Below, one piece after another: positions 50,565 through 58,520 of a stretch of 58,655 nt of DNA (the first letter of the stretch is position 1; each line of letters opens with the position of its first letter). The notes beneath the pieces were generated by a model. The model saw nothing but the letters and a program-made list of their open reading frames with translations. It ran no database searches and was not told the origin of the DNA. The translations under genes and the position numbers were made by a program. The stretch spans positions 1 to 58,655 of the forward strand of contig CAJUMC010000015.1 of NCBI GenBank assembly GCA_910587085.1, read 5' to 3'. The stretch is from an uncultured Lachnospiraceae bacterium (lineage in GTDB: Bacteria; Bacillota; Clostridia; Lachnospirales; Lachnospiraceae).

Positions 50565-52013
50565 ATGAAAATACCAAAACGAATTGCCCAGATTGTTATC
50601 AACTCCCTGAAAGGCGGCGTAGTGCCGCGCGTCGGACTGCCGTACATTACCGTCGGCAGGGAAACAGAAATCAACGCGCTGCTGCATGACGTGGATATTA
50701 TTTCTCAGGGCGGCGCTTCGTTCCGGTTTATTGTCGGAAAATACGGCAGCGGGAAAAGCTTTCTTCTGCAGACCATCCGCAGTTATGTGATGGATCGCAA
50801 TTTTGTTGTAGTGGACGCTGATCTTTCGCCCGAACGCCGCCTGCAGGGCACAAAAGGCCAGGGCCTGGCTACCTACCGGGAACTGATCCGCAACATGTCC
50901 ACAAAAACCCGTCCGGAAGGAGGCGCTCTCACACTTATCCTTGACCGCTGGATCAGCAGCATTCAAAACGCCGTGGCTGACGAGTCAGCTTCCGCCGCTG
51001 CATCGGCCCAGCCTGCTGCAGGAGCACCTAGACTCTCCTCCAGTTCGGTTCAGTCCACTGCAGGAACTCCCGGACTCTCCTCCGGTTCAGCCCAGTCCGC
51101 TGCAGGAACTCCCTGCTCTTCTGCAGACTCTTCGGATTTTGACCGCCGCGTAGAACAGAAAATCCGCGAGGTCGCAAATTCCATGAGTGAACTCGTTCAC
51201 GGCTTCGAATTTGCCAGGCTTCTGACCATCTACTATCGTTCTTACGCGGACGGCAACGATGAAAACAAGGCTAGGGTCGTTAAATGGTTCCGCGGCGAGT
51301 ATGCCAACAAAACAGAGGCAAGAGCCGAACTCGGCGTTAATATTGTGATTTCAGACGATGACTGGTACGAATATATCAAGCTTTTTGCGTATTTCCTTAA
51401 GCAGGCGGGCTACAGAGGCATGCTGATTCTGATTGACGAGCTTGTCAATATTTACAAAATACCAAACAGCATTACCCGCCAGTACAACTATGAAAAAATT
51501 CTAACTATGTACAATGATACCCTGCAGGGCAAGGCGCAGTACCTCGGTATTATCATGGGCGGTACGCCGCAGTGTATCGAGGACACCAGACGGGGCGTAT
51601 ACAGTTATGAAGCACTTCGCTCCCGGCTTGCCGAGGGCCGTTTCGGGCGGGAGGGCACAAAGGACATGCTCGCGCCGATTATCCGCCTTGCTCCGCTGAC
51701 TTACGAGGAAATGCTTGTGCTGATTGAAAAGCTTGCGGATATTCATGCCGTGCTGTTCGAGTACGAAAAGCGCTTTACCGAAGAAGAGCTGATCGGCTTT
51801 ATCAAAATTGAATTCGGACGGATCGGCGCGGATACCAATATCACGCCGCGTGAAGTTATACGCGATTTTATTGAACTGCTCAACATAATCTTCCAGAACC
51901 CGCAGCTGAGCATAATGGAGCTGCTGCAGTCGGAGGGTTTTGGCTTTGCCAAGGCTGAACCGCAGGGCAGTGCAGAAGCGACAGAACAGGAATTTGCGGA
52001 ATTTGAATTGTAA
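50565..52013 (+). CDS. BrxD-like P-loop ATPase (DUF2791 type)
   Basis: 482 residues from the ATG at 50565 (GAGGAAAT upstream). The N-terminus fits the BREX-associated BrxD/DUF2791 family: VVPRVGLPYITVGRETEI, then Walker A VGKYGSGKSF (57-66) and Walker B LILIDELVN (287-295). Later features include IMGGTPQCIEDTRRGVYSY and a winged-helix-like end. A Ser/Ala/Gly/Pro insert (about 141-190) with 14-residue repeats splits the ATPase. In BREX loci BrxD accompanies the helicase BrxHI; here both follow a TerB protein, with no pglZ, pglX or brxC in the window. Confidence 0.88.
   Translation: MKIPKRIAQIVINSLKGGVVPRVGLPYITVGRETEINALLHDVDIISQGGASFRFIVGKYGSGKSFLLQTIRSYVMDRNFVVVDADLSPERRLQGTKGQGLATYRELIRNMSTKTRPEGGALTLILDRWISSIQNAVADESASAAASAQPAAGAPRLSSSSVQSTAGTPGLSSGSAQSAAGTPCSSADSSDFDRRVEQKIREVANSMSELVHGFEFARLLTIYYRSYADGNDENKARVVKWFRGEYANKTEARAELGVNIVISDDDWYEYIKLFAYFLKQAGYRGMLILIDELVNIYKIPNSITRQYNYEKILTMYNDTLQGKAQYLGIIMGGTPQCIEDTRRGVYSYEALRSRLAEGRFGREGTKDMLAPIIRLAPLTYEEMLVLIEKLADIHAVLFEYEKRFTEEELIGFIKIEFGRIGADTNITPREVIRDFIELLNIIFQNPQLSIMELLQSEGFGFAKAEPQGSAEATEQEFAEFEL
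51009..51115 (+). repeat. 42-bp in-frame tandem repeat in the BrxD-like gene
   Basis: Units start at 51009, 51051 and 51093 (period 42), each beginning CAGYCY-N-CTGCAGGA. They encode a 14-residue Ser/Ala/Gly/Pro repeat. Confidence 0.85.
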
Positions 52014-52034
52014 ACATACTGAATTGTAAACATA
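52004..52034 (+). repeat. 16-bp tandem duplication over a stop codon
   Basis: TGAATTGTAAACATA occurs at 52004-52018 and 52020-52034. The first copy contains the last codons and stop of the BrxD-like gene. Confidence 0.9.
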
Positions 52035-52194
52035 TACCGTCTGCTGTGCGGCAGGAGAGCGTCTCTTCCTCCCGGTTTCGTAAAAAAGCTCCCGGCTCCG
52101 GAAAAGGCTTTGGAAAAATTTATTCAGCCTAGTTTTATTCGGAAGAAGGACGAAATCTGCTGCCGGCGGGCGGCGCCGGAAGGAGGTTCCGCCG

Positions 52195-54759
52195 ATGAGC
52201 ATATTTGAGCGCTATGCGCCGTTTGTTCAGGACTTTATTTACCGAAACAACTGGGAAAATCTCAGAGCCATCCAGGTGGCGGCGGGCGATGCCATTTTCA
52301 ACACGGATGAAAATGTACTGCTGTCCGCCTCGACCGCGTCCGGTAAAACGGAAGCGGCATTTTTCCCGATTCTGACGCTGTTTTGGGAAGATATGCCACG
52401 ATCTGTCGGCGCCATCTACATCGGGCCGCTGAAGGCTCTGATCAACGATCAGTTCATGCGTCTGAACGATCTGTGTATTGAAGCGGAAGTCCCGGTCTGG
52501 CACTGGCACGGGGATGTGTCACAGTCACACAAAAACAGGCTGCTGAAAAACCCGTCCGGTATTCTCCAGATAACCCCGGAGTCGCTGGAAGCGCTTCTTC
52601 TGCACAAACATGCTTCTATCTCCCAGCTGTTCGGAGACCTGCGATTTGTTGTCATTGACGAGGTGCATTCCCTGATGAGGGGAGACCGCGGAGGACAGAC
52701 ACTCTGCCTGATCGAACGGCTTTCCAGACTTGCCGGTGTCAATCCGCGCAGGATTGGACTTTCCGCGACCATCGGCGATCTGGAAAGCACTGGCCGTTTT
52801 CTGGCGTCCGGCACCGGCAGAGGCACAGTCATTCCGAAAATCGAAATGAAGGGGACAAAATGGCGGCTGTCCATGGAGCATTTCTTTATCAGCGGCCCGC
52901 AGGCGGGCGGGATAACAGAAGCTGCTGAACAGACAGACGGGACAGAAGACACTGGACAAGTACCGGGAGCAGTGGATACTGAGCGCACAGCAGGGACAGA
53001 AAACACCGCACAAGCCAATGCAGCTTATGATACGGAGAAAACTGATAAATCTGCAGCAGAAAGCACAGAGGGAGCAGCAAGGGCTTCGCTCCGAACCTCC
53101 GGCTTTGCCCATACAGCGGCATGGCTGGCCGGCAGCGGCGGCGGCAGGATACTTCCTCCGGAACCGGCCTGCACATCCGGAAATCCCCCGCAGACAACCC
53201 TGCCTGTATCGTCCGCTGACCCCAGCCAGGAATACGCAGAAACCTCTCTGCCGCCTCAGACAGAAATCTCCGACACCGCACCGAGAGATGCCGATCCCGG
53301 CATAGGCTATATTTTTGAGCATACGCGCGGTAAAAAATGCCTTGTATTTGTAAATTCCAGGGAGGAATGCGAAGCGGTAACAACTACGCTGCGCCAATAT
53401 TGTGAACTCAAGCATGAACCGGATCGCTTTCTGATCCATCACGGTAATTTATCCGCCTCCTACCGCGAAACTGCGGAGGATATTATGCGGGATGAAGAGC
53501 AGTATCAGACAACCGTCACGACAGCGACTCTTGAGCTTGGCATCGACATCGGGCGGCTGGAACGCGCGTTTCAGATTGATGCCCCGTTTACTGTTTCCTC
53601 CTTTCTGCAGCGGATGGGGCGCACGGGCCGGCGGGATCTTCCGCCGGAGATGTGGTTTGTCATGCGGGAGGAACAGCCCGAAGCAAGAGCGATGCTGCCC
53701 GCCACAATCCCGTGGCCGCTCCTCCAGGGTATTGCACTTATTCAGCTGTACATGGAGGATCGCTGGGTCGAACCGCCAAAACTCGATCGCCTTCCATTCA
53801 GCCTGCTGTATCATCAGACCATGAGCACACTCGCCTCCTGCGGGGAAATGACCCCTGCTGCACTGGCCTCCCGCGTTCTGTCCCTCAGCTATTTTCATCG
53901 GATTACGCAGGAAGATTACCGGCTTATGCTGAATCATCTGATCGGAACAGGGCATATTGAGCGGGTGCAGGACGGCGGACTGATTGTCGGGCTTGCCGGG
54001 GAACGCGTGACAAATTCCTTCCGGTTTTATGCGGTTTTTCAGGAAAATGAAGAATATACGGTGAGAACACATTCTGAAGAACTCGGAACCATTGTCAAAC
54101 CGCCGCCGATCGGAGAAAAAATTGCTCTGGCCGGTCATGTCTGGGTCGTGCAGGAAGTGGATCACAAACGCCATCTGGTTTACTGCGAACCGGTAAAAGG
54201 CAAAGTTCCGGCCTATTTCGGTCAGTGCCCCGGCGATGTTCATACGAAAATACTCGAGCGCATGCATCAGGTGCTGCAGGAAGAGCGGAGTTATCCGTAT
54301 CTCATGAAAAACGGCGCAGCAAGACTGATGGAGGCAAGGCGCACGGCGTTTAATGCAGATCTGGCGAACAATCCGCTCGTCTGTCTCGGCGGAAATATGT
54401 GGTGCCTTTTCCCGTGGCTGGGCAGCTACGCCTTCCTTGCGATGGAACGTTTTCTCATGCTCCGCTGCGCGCCTCAGCTTGAGCTGAACGGCCTGGATTC
54501 CTCACGGCCGTATTTCATCCAGTTTAAAATGAAAGCGACCAAGGAAGAGTTTTTCCGCGTGCTTTTTGAACAGGAAAAACAGCCTCTTGACCCCATGGAG
54601 CTGATTTATCCAAAGGAAGAGCCTCTGTTTGAAAAGTATGATGAATTTCTGCCGATAGAGCTGATCCGCAAAGGCTTTGCTTACGGAATTCTGGATATTG
54701 AGAAAATGAAGGAGCGCATTCGAAGCTGGGAACGAAACCTGACACTTCAGACGCGCTGA
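52195..54759 (+). CDS. Lhr/BrxHI-like superfamily 2 DNA helicase
   Basis: 854 residues; AAGGAGG before the ATG. RecA1: Walker A SASTASGKTEA (44-54), DEVH box at 155-158 and SAT at 190-192. RecA2: TLELGIDIGRLE and motif VI QRMGRTGRR (472-480). After the core are a winged-helix and DEAD/H-associated-type C-terminal region, as in Lhr and BrxHI. A 130-residue Thr/Glu/Ala/Pro-rich insert (about 238-368) separates the two RecA domains; the family normally has none. Third gene of the TerB operon, 181 bases after the ATPase. Likely a 3'-5' DNA translocase, by family. Confidence 0.92.
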   Translation: MSIFERYAPFVQDFIYRNNWENLRAIQVAAGDAIFNTDENVLLSASTASGKTEAAFFPILTLFWEDMPRSVGAIYIGPLKALINDQFMRLNDLCIEAEVPVWHWHGDVSQSHKNRLLKNPSGILQITPESLEALLLHKHASISQLFGDLRFVVIDEVHSLMRGDRGGQTLCLIERLSRLAGVNPRRIGLSATIGDLESTGRFLASGTGRGTVIPKIEMKGTKWRLSMEHFFISGPQAGGITEAAEQTDGTEDTGQVPGAVDTERTAGTENTAQANAAYDTEKTDKSAAESTEGAARASLRTSGFAHTAAWLAGSGGGRILPPEPACTSGNPPQTTLPVSSADPSQEYAETSLPPQTEISDTAPRDADPGIGYIFEHTRGKKCLVFVNSREECEAVTTTLRQYCELKHEPDRFLIHHGNLSASYRETAEDIMRDEEQYQTTVTTATLELGIDIGRLERAFQIDAPFTVSSFLQRMGRTGRRDLPPEMWFVMREEQPEARAMLPATIPWPLLQGIALIQLYMEDRWVEPPKLDRLPFSLLYHQTMSTLASCGEMTPAALASRVLSLSYFHRITQEDYRLMLNHLIGTGHIERVQDGGLIVGLAGERVTNSFRFYAVFQENEEYTVRTHSEELGTIVKPPPIGEKIALAGHVWVVQEVDHKRHLVYCEPVKGKVPAYFGQCPGDVHTKILERMHQVLQEERSYPYLMKNGAARLMEARRTAFNADLANNPLVCLGGNMWCLFPWLGSYAFLAMERFLMLRCAPQLELNGLDSSRPYFIQFKMKATKEEFFRVLFEQEKQPLDPMELIYPKEEPLFEKYDEFLPIELIRKGFAYGILDIEKMKERIRSWERNLTLQTR

Positions 54760-54766
54760 ACGCCGC

Positions 54767-54795
54767 TTGACGGGCCGTAAAAAAACTGCTATCAT
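54767..54795 (+). promoter_or_regulatory. Promoter of the cytidylate-kinase-like gene
   Basis: TTGACG (54767-54772), 17 bases, TATCAT (54790-54795). Confidence 0.7.
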
Positions 54796-54903
54796 ATAGG
54801 CATTTGAATTCCTGCATATCAAAAGTAAAAACAGAAGTACTGTAAAATAAACATGCCATTAAAAAGAACCCCGAAACAGTCGGGCGGCGGAAGGGGAGGA
54901 AAT

Positions 54904-55668
54904 ATGCATATTACATTGACAGGTAATCTCGGAAGCGGCAAATCAACAATATGCCGAATTCTTGAAAAGGATTTCGGCAGGGAAATCTACTCGACCGGAA
55001 AGGTTCAGCGCTCCATTGCCGAAGAAATGGGGATCAGCGTACTGGAAATGAATCAGCTTATGTGCTCTGATCACAAATACGATCACCTGATCGACGATAC
55101 CACCGCAAAAATATCAAGGGAAAACCCGAATAAGCCGATTGTATTTGACTCCCGGCTTGCATGGAATTTCGTAGAAAAATCCTTTAAGGTATTTTTGTCC
55201 GTCAGTCTGAGCGTCGCGGCAGAGCGCGTTTACAACGACAACCGGGGAGAGGTCGAAAAATATGCTTCCGTCGAGGATGCAAAGGCTCAGCTGAAACTGC
55301 GGGCCGAAACGGAAACTATCCGGTATCGGGATATATACGGCTTGGACTATTTCAATTTCAATAATTACAATCTCATTCTGGACAGCACCTGGTGTACGCC
55401 GGAATGTCTTGCTTCGCTGCTTATCCGCGAAGCGGAGGAATACGAACGCAAGCTCGATGCCGGAGAACTTCCGCCGGCCAAAATTCTTATTTCACCGAAG
55501 CGCCTCGGCGCGGAAACCGGAATGCCGGATTTTAAACTGGAGAAGCTCTATCCTCAGGAAATTGTTACGCTGGTACGGACAGAGGATGATTTTGCCGTTA
55601 AAGAGGGCATGGAGATTGTCAAAGCGGCGGCTAGGGCAGGAATGCCGTTTGTACAGGCAAAGCTGTAA
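54904..55668 (+). CDS. Cytidylate-kinase-like P-loop protein
   Basis: 254 residues from the ATG at 54904 (GGGGAGG upstream; the in-frame ATG at 54853 lacks a site). The P-loop GNLGSGKST (7-15) and the DSRLAWNF and kinase-like lid region (KLRAETETIRYRDIYGLDY) fit the cytidylate kinase-like family (Cytidylate_kin2). A C-terminal extension (about 190-254) is unassigned. It may phosphorylate a nucleotide or an unrelated small molecule; classical CMP kinase is a different gene. Ends at a strong terminator. Confidence 0.8.
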   Translation: MHITLTGNLGSGKSTICRILEKDFGREIYSTGKVQRSIAEEMGISVLEMNQLMCSDHKYDHLIDDTTAKISRENPNKPIVFDSRLAWNFVEKSFKVFLSVSLSVAAERVYNDNRGEVEKYASVEDAKAQLKLRAETETIRYRDIYGLDYFNFNNYNLILDSTWCTPECLASLLIREAEEYERKLDAGELPPAKILISPKRLGAETGMPDFKLEKLYPQEIVTLVRTEDDFAVKEGMEIVKAAARAGMPFVQAKL

Positions 55669-55690
55669 GGATAACTAAATAAACAGGAGA

Positions 55691-55790
55691 AGCTGCTGCA
55701 AAAGCGCTGCGTGCGGGACAGGCGTGAATTTCCCCCGCCTGCGTTTCATATCGGGCCCGTTCCCTTTTGCAGCAGCGTTTTTTGCTTTTA
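55691..55790 (+). terminator. Long branched terminator hairpin
   Basis: GCTGCTGCAAAAG (55691-55703) pairs perfectly with CTTTTGCAGCAGC (55764-55776), 13 bp, then GTTTTTTG. A second stem CAGGCG/CGCCTG lies inside. Confidence 0.85.
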
Positions 55791-55928
55791 TTCAGGTTTT
55801 ATGTAACCAAAAAAGATTTGATGCAAGGCAGGCAGGTCTTATTCTTCCGTAAACCTTAAATTTTTAGGAATAAATTACTATTAATTGATTTTAATCCTTT
55901 TCTTTTGTATGTTTTCTGTTGTACTATA

Positions 55929-55958
55929 TTGACTTGTTTCCAGGTTCAGTGCTATAAT
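55929..55958 (+). promoter_or_regulatory. Promoter of the two-HTH regulator gene
   Basis: TTGACT (55929-55934), 18 bases, TATAAT (55953-55958). The 130 bases before it are AT-rich with no gene supported. Confidence 0.7.
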
Positions 55959-56091
55959 TAGCTTATTTAAAACAGCTATTCCTGAACAAGTTGCGGATTC
56001 TATCTTATGGCGGAATTCTATGGCAATCAATCATCTGCTCTGAATCATTATGGCTGTGATCCAGCCCTTCCCACAGAAAGGAAATATTGCT

Positions 56092-58080
56092 TTGAAACCA
56101 AAAAGACAAAACAGAAAAACAGCATACAATCGCGAAGAGGCAGGCAGACGATACGGCGAATGGCTGAGCTTAAACCGCAGGCGCCGGGCCATTACGCGGG
56201 AGCAGCTGAGCGAGGGCTTATGCACTGTGAGCATGCTCTGCGCTATTGAAAATGGGAAAAAGAATCCGGGAAGGCTTCTGAGAGAGCGGCTTTTTCTGCG
56301 TGTCGGAATCTCCGGCGAATCTTACGAAAGTCATCTTGGCTGCGAGGAATATGCCGAGTGGGAGCTACAGCAAAAAATCCTGACAGCCCTGAACCAAAAT
56401 GATATCAGCGGTATGACCGATTTTCTGATGCTGTACTCGAAAAAATACAGCATGGAAAGTGAAAATGCGGCAACCAGTACAGCAGCGTTAAAGAAGAATA
56501 GAAAAGCATATTTAAAAATGGGAGAGCAGCTGAGAAAACAGTTCTATTTTCAGATGAAAGGTCTCTGTCTCAAACGGCAGGGCGCTGCGCGGGAGGAACT
56601 GTCCCGGCTGTTTGGCGATGCTGTCCGGCTGACCGTACCGGCCTTTGATGAAAAACCATTAAGGCAACTTGTGCTCGCATCACAGGAAATTGACTTAATA
56701 CTGGAATATATCGATTGCCTTCCGCTGCCTCGCGCTGTTGCCAAATTCCGTGAATTGCTGATCTATCTGAAAAATTATCCGGCTGAAGATGACAGCAGAG
56801 TAGTAAATTACCCGAAAACAGTACTTTTGCTGTGCCGCGCACTGCAAAAACAAAACGGAAGAAATATTCAGAACTTTATTGAGCTGATTAAGCTGTGCAA
56901 TTCTGCCATCATGCTGCTCCGGGATACGAAAAGACTGTATTATCTGTCAGAGCTCCTGGCACTCAAAGCAGAGGTCATCGAGGGCCTTCAGGAGCTGTAC
57001 CGCGGACAGCAGGAGCCAAAACGGGCAGGTGCCCTTTCCGGCATGCTTGAGGAGACACAAAATCTCCGGCAGCTTTTCGAAGATCTATATGAACGCTTCG
57101 GCATGCCTCGGAACCAATGGAGAGATGGATATCTTTACTGCACACAGGATGTTTACTGCATCGGCGATATCGTCCGTATTCGCCGGAAAATGCTGAAAAT
57201 GACACAGGAAAAACTCTGCGAGGAAATCTGTTCGTTAGATACGCTTCGCCGCCTGGAGGGTAAAAAGAAAACTACGCAGCCGGCAATTTTATGGGCATTA
57301 TGTGAACGGCTCAGGCTTTCGCCGGAATGCGAGCAGACGGAACTGGTAACTGCAAATCCTCAGGCCCGTCTACTGGAAAAGACGATCCGACGCCTTGGAA
57401 ACAGTTATCTTCATGAGGAAATTCTAAGCCGGCTGGAGGAGCTGAAACAGCTGATTGACACTGAACATCCGATTAACCGGCAATGGCTGCTGTACACGGA
57501 AGGATTTACAAAATATTGCCTGGGACAGCTGAACAGGGAGGAATACAGAAAATGGCTCGTTCAATCCCTGGAATGTACACTGCCGCTCTCCATCCTGGAG
57601 CTGCCGGATGAAGAGGAATGCTATTTGACCAATTCAGAAATGGCGTGCATTTATCATCTGGCGCTCCGGGATACGGAAGAAGATTTAGAGAAGGCTTACA
57701 ACCGCATGCGGCTGGTATACCGGGTAGAAGAGGAATTTGAGAAGCAGGGGAGAGCAAAAAATCATATACGTACTTATGAATTATATACTGAACACAAGGC
57801 AACTATGTTGTACAGATATAAAAAATACCATCTGTCCCTCTTTTATATAAAAAGAGCTATTGGGTTCTGCTTAAATGCAGAAAGAATAAATATGCTGGAT
57901 TCTTTGCTTTATGACTGGATTTGCAACGCAAGAGCGTATGCATTGAAGGAAAATATGCCGTTTTCCAATTACGACTGGAAAGAGGATTTATATAGCTGCC
58001 TTATGCTAAGCCGTTTCTGCAAGAATTCTGTTCTTGAGAATTTTTACAATAAGCTGTGGGAGTTAAAAGATAAATATTAA
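56092..58080 (+). CDS. Large XRE-type regulator with two HTH domains and TPR-like repeats
   Basis: 662 residues from a TTG at 56092 with AGAAAGGA 9 bases upstream; the in-frame ATG at 56050 has no site. An N-terminal HTH-like segment (about 18-65: LSLNRRRRAITREQLSEGL, then VSMLCAIENGKKNP) is followed by helical repeats (about 90-330), a second XRE-type HTH (about 370-425: IRRKMLKMTQEKLCEEIC, LDTLRRLEGKKKT) and more TPR-like helices to the end. Architecture resembles peptide-sensing RRNPP regulators, but duplicated. It converges on a small peptide gene with four bases between, a possible receptor-signal pair. Confidence 0.8.
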   Translation: MKPKRQNRKTAYNREEAGRRYGEWLSLNRRRRAITREQLSEGLCTVSMLCAIENGKKNPGRLLRERLFLRVGISGESYESHLGCEEYAEWELQQKILTALNQNDISGMTDFLMLYSKKYSMESENAATSTAALKKNRKAYLKMGEQLRKQFYFQMKGLCLKRQGAAREELSRLFGDAVRLTVPAFDEKPLRQLVLASQEIDLILEYIDCLPLPRAVAKFRELLIYLKNYPAEDDSRVVNYPKTVLLLCRALQKQNGRNIQNFIELIKLCNSAIMLLRDTKRLYYLSELLALKAEVIEGLQELYRGQQEPKRAGALSGMLEETQNLRQLFEDLYERFGMPRNQWRDGYLYCTQDVYCIGDIVRIRRKMLKMTQEKLCEEICSLDTLRRLEGKKKTTQPAILWALCERLRLSPECEQTELVTANPQARLLEKTIRRLGNSYLHEEILSRLEELKQLIDTEHPINRQWLLYTEGFTKYCLGQLNREEYRKWLVQSLECTLPLSILELPDEEECYLTNSEMACIYHLALRDTEEDLEKAYNRMRLVYRVEEEFEKQGRAKNHIRTYELYTEHKATMLYRYKKYHLSLFYIKRAIGFCLNAERINMLDSLLYDWICNARAYALKENMPFSNYDWKEDLYSCLMLSRFCKNSVLENFYNKLWELKDKY

Positions 58081-58084
58081 CAGG

Positions 58085-58279
58085 TTAATGAGTAAATGGA
58101 ATGGTAGGATGTAACGGCAGCTGCTCCTCCTTCTCACCCTCGCCCTCACCGCACAAAACGATCCCTGGTCTGTCGGTTCCTGCCGGACCCTTGAACGGCT
58201 GAAAAAATATAGAGAATGCTGTGACGGTTGCCAGAAGCATGCCGAACGCTTTTTTTACACTGTGATTAAATGAACCCAT
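58085..58279 (-). CDS. Small hydrophobic peptide gene, candidate signal peptide precursor
   Basis: 64 residues with a perfect TAGGAGG ribosome site ahead of the ATG and a good promoter, so it is almost certainly expressed. The N-terminus is basic, with a hydrophobic stretch (about 11-27) as in a signal peptide or membrane anchor, then a short GPAGTDRPGIV region, C43 and an acidic GEGEGEKEEQ tail. No family recognised. It might be an exported pheromone precursor for the adjacent two-HTH regulator, an AgrD-like peptide or a small membrane protein. Confidence 0.75.
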   Translation of the reverse strand: MGSFNHSVKKAFGMLLATVTAFSIFFQPFKGPAGTDRPGIVLCGEGEGEKEEQLPLHPTIPFTH

Positions 58280-58365
58280 AGTCTTTTCCTCCTATAAAAT
58301 CAGCAATCAGATAAACCGCTCTATAGTAAATATTATTAAACTATTGCGAATTATCCGTTAATTTA

Positions 58366-58394
58366 TCTATAACATGCGCTGAACTTTATTGCAA
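58366..58394 (-). promoter_or_regulatory. Promoter of the small peptide gene
   Basis: Minus strand TTGCAA (58389-58394), 17 bases, TATAGA (58366-58371). The -35 overlaps the left arm of the 19-bp inverted repeat. Confidence 0.7.
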
Positions 58395-58459
58395 CCAGCA
58401 GAGTGGTTTCAAACTTTAGGAGAATTTGTAAGCAAAATACAACCACTCTGCTGGTTGCA
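58390..58459. repeat. Perfect 19-bp inverted repeat
   Basis: TGCAACCAGCAGAGTGGTT (58390-58408) and its exact reverse complement (58441-58459) are 32 bases apart. No U-tract follows on either strand, so it does not look like an ordinary terminator; it covers the -35 of the peptide gene. Confidence 0.9.
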
Positions 58460-58520
58460 TCGGCGGTATAAATGAATTAGAATGTTTCTTGTAAGTATCA
58501 ATAATTAATCCATTTCCTAA

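Noticed and set aside
48616..54759. Calling the TerB operon a complete BREX system
   Set aside because: The defining BREX genes (pglZ, brxC/pglY, pglX) are absent from the window.
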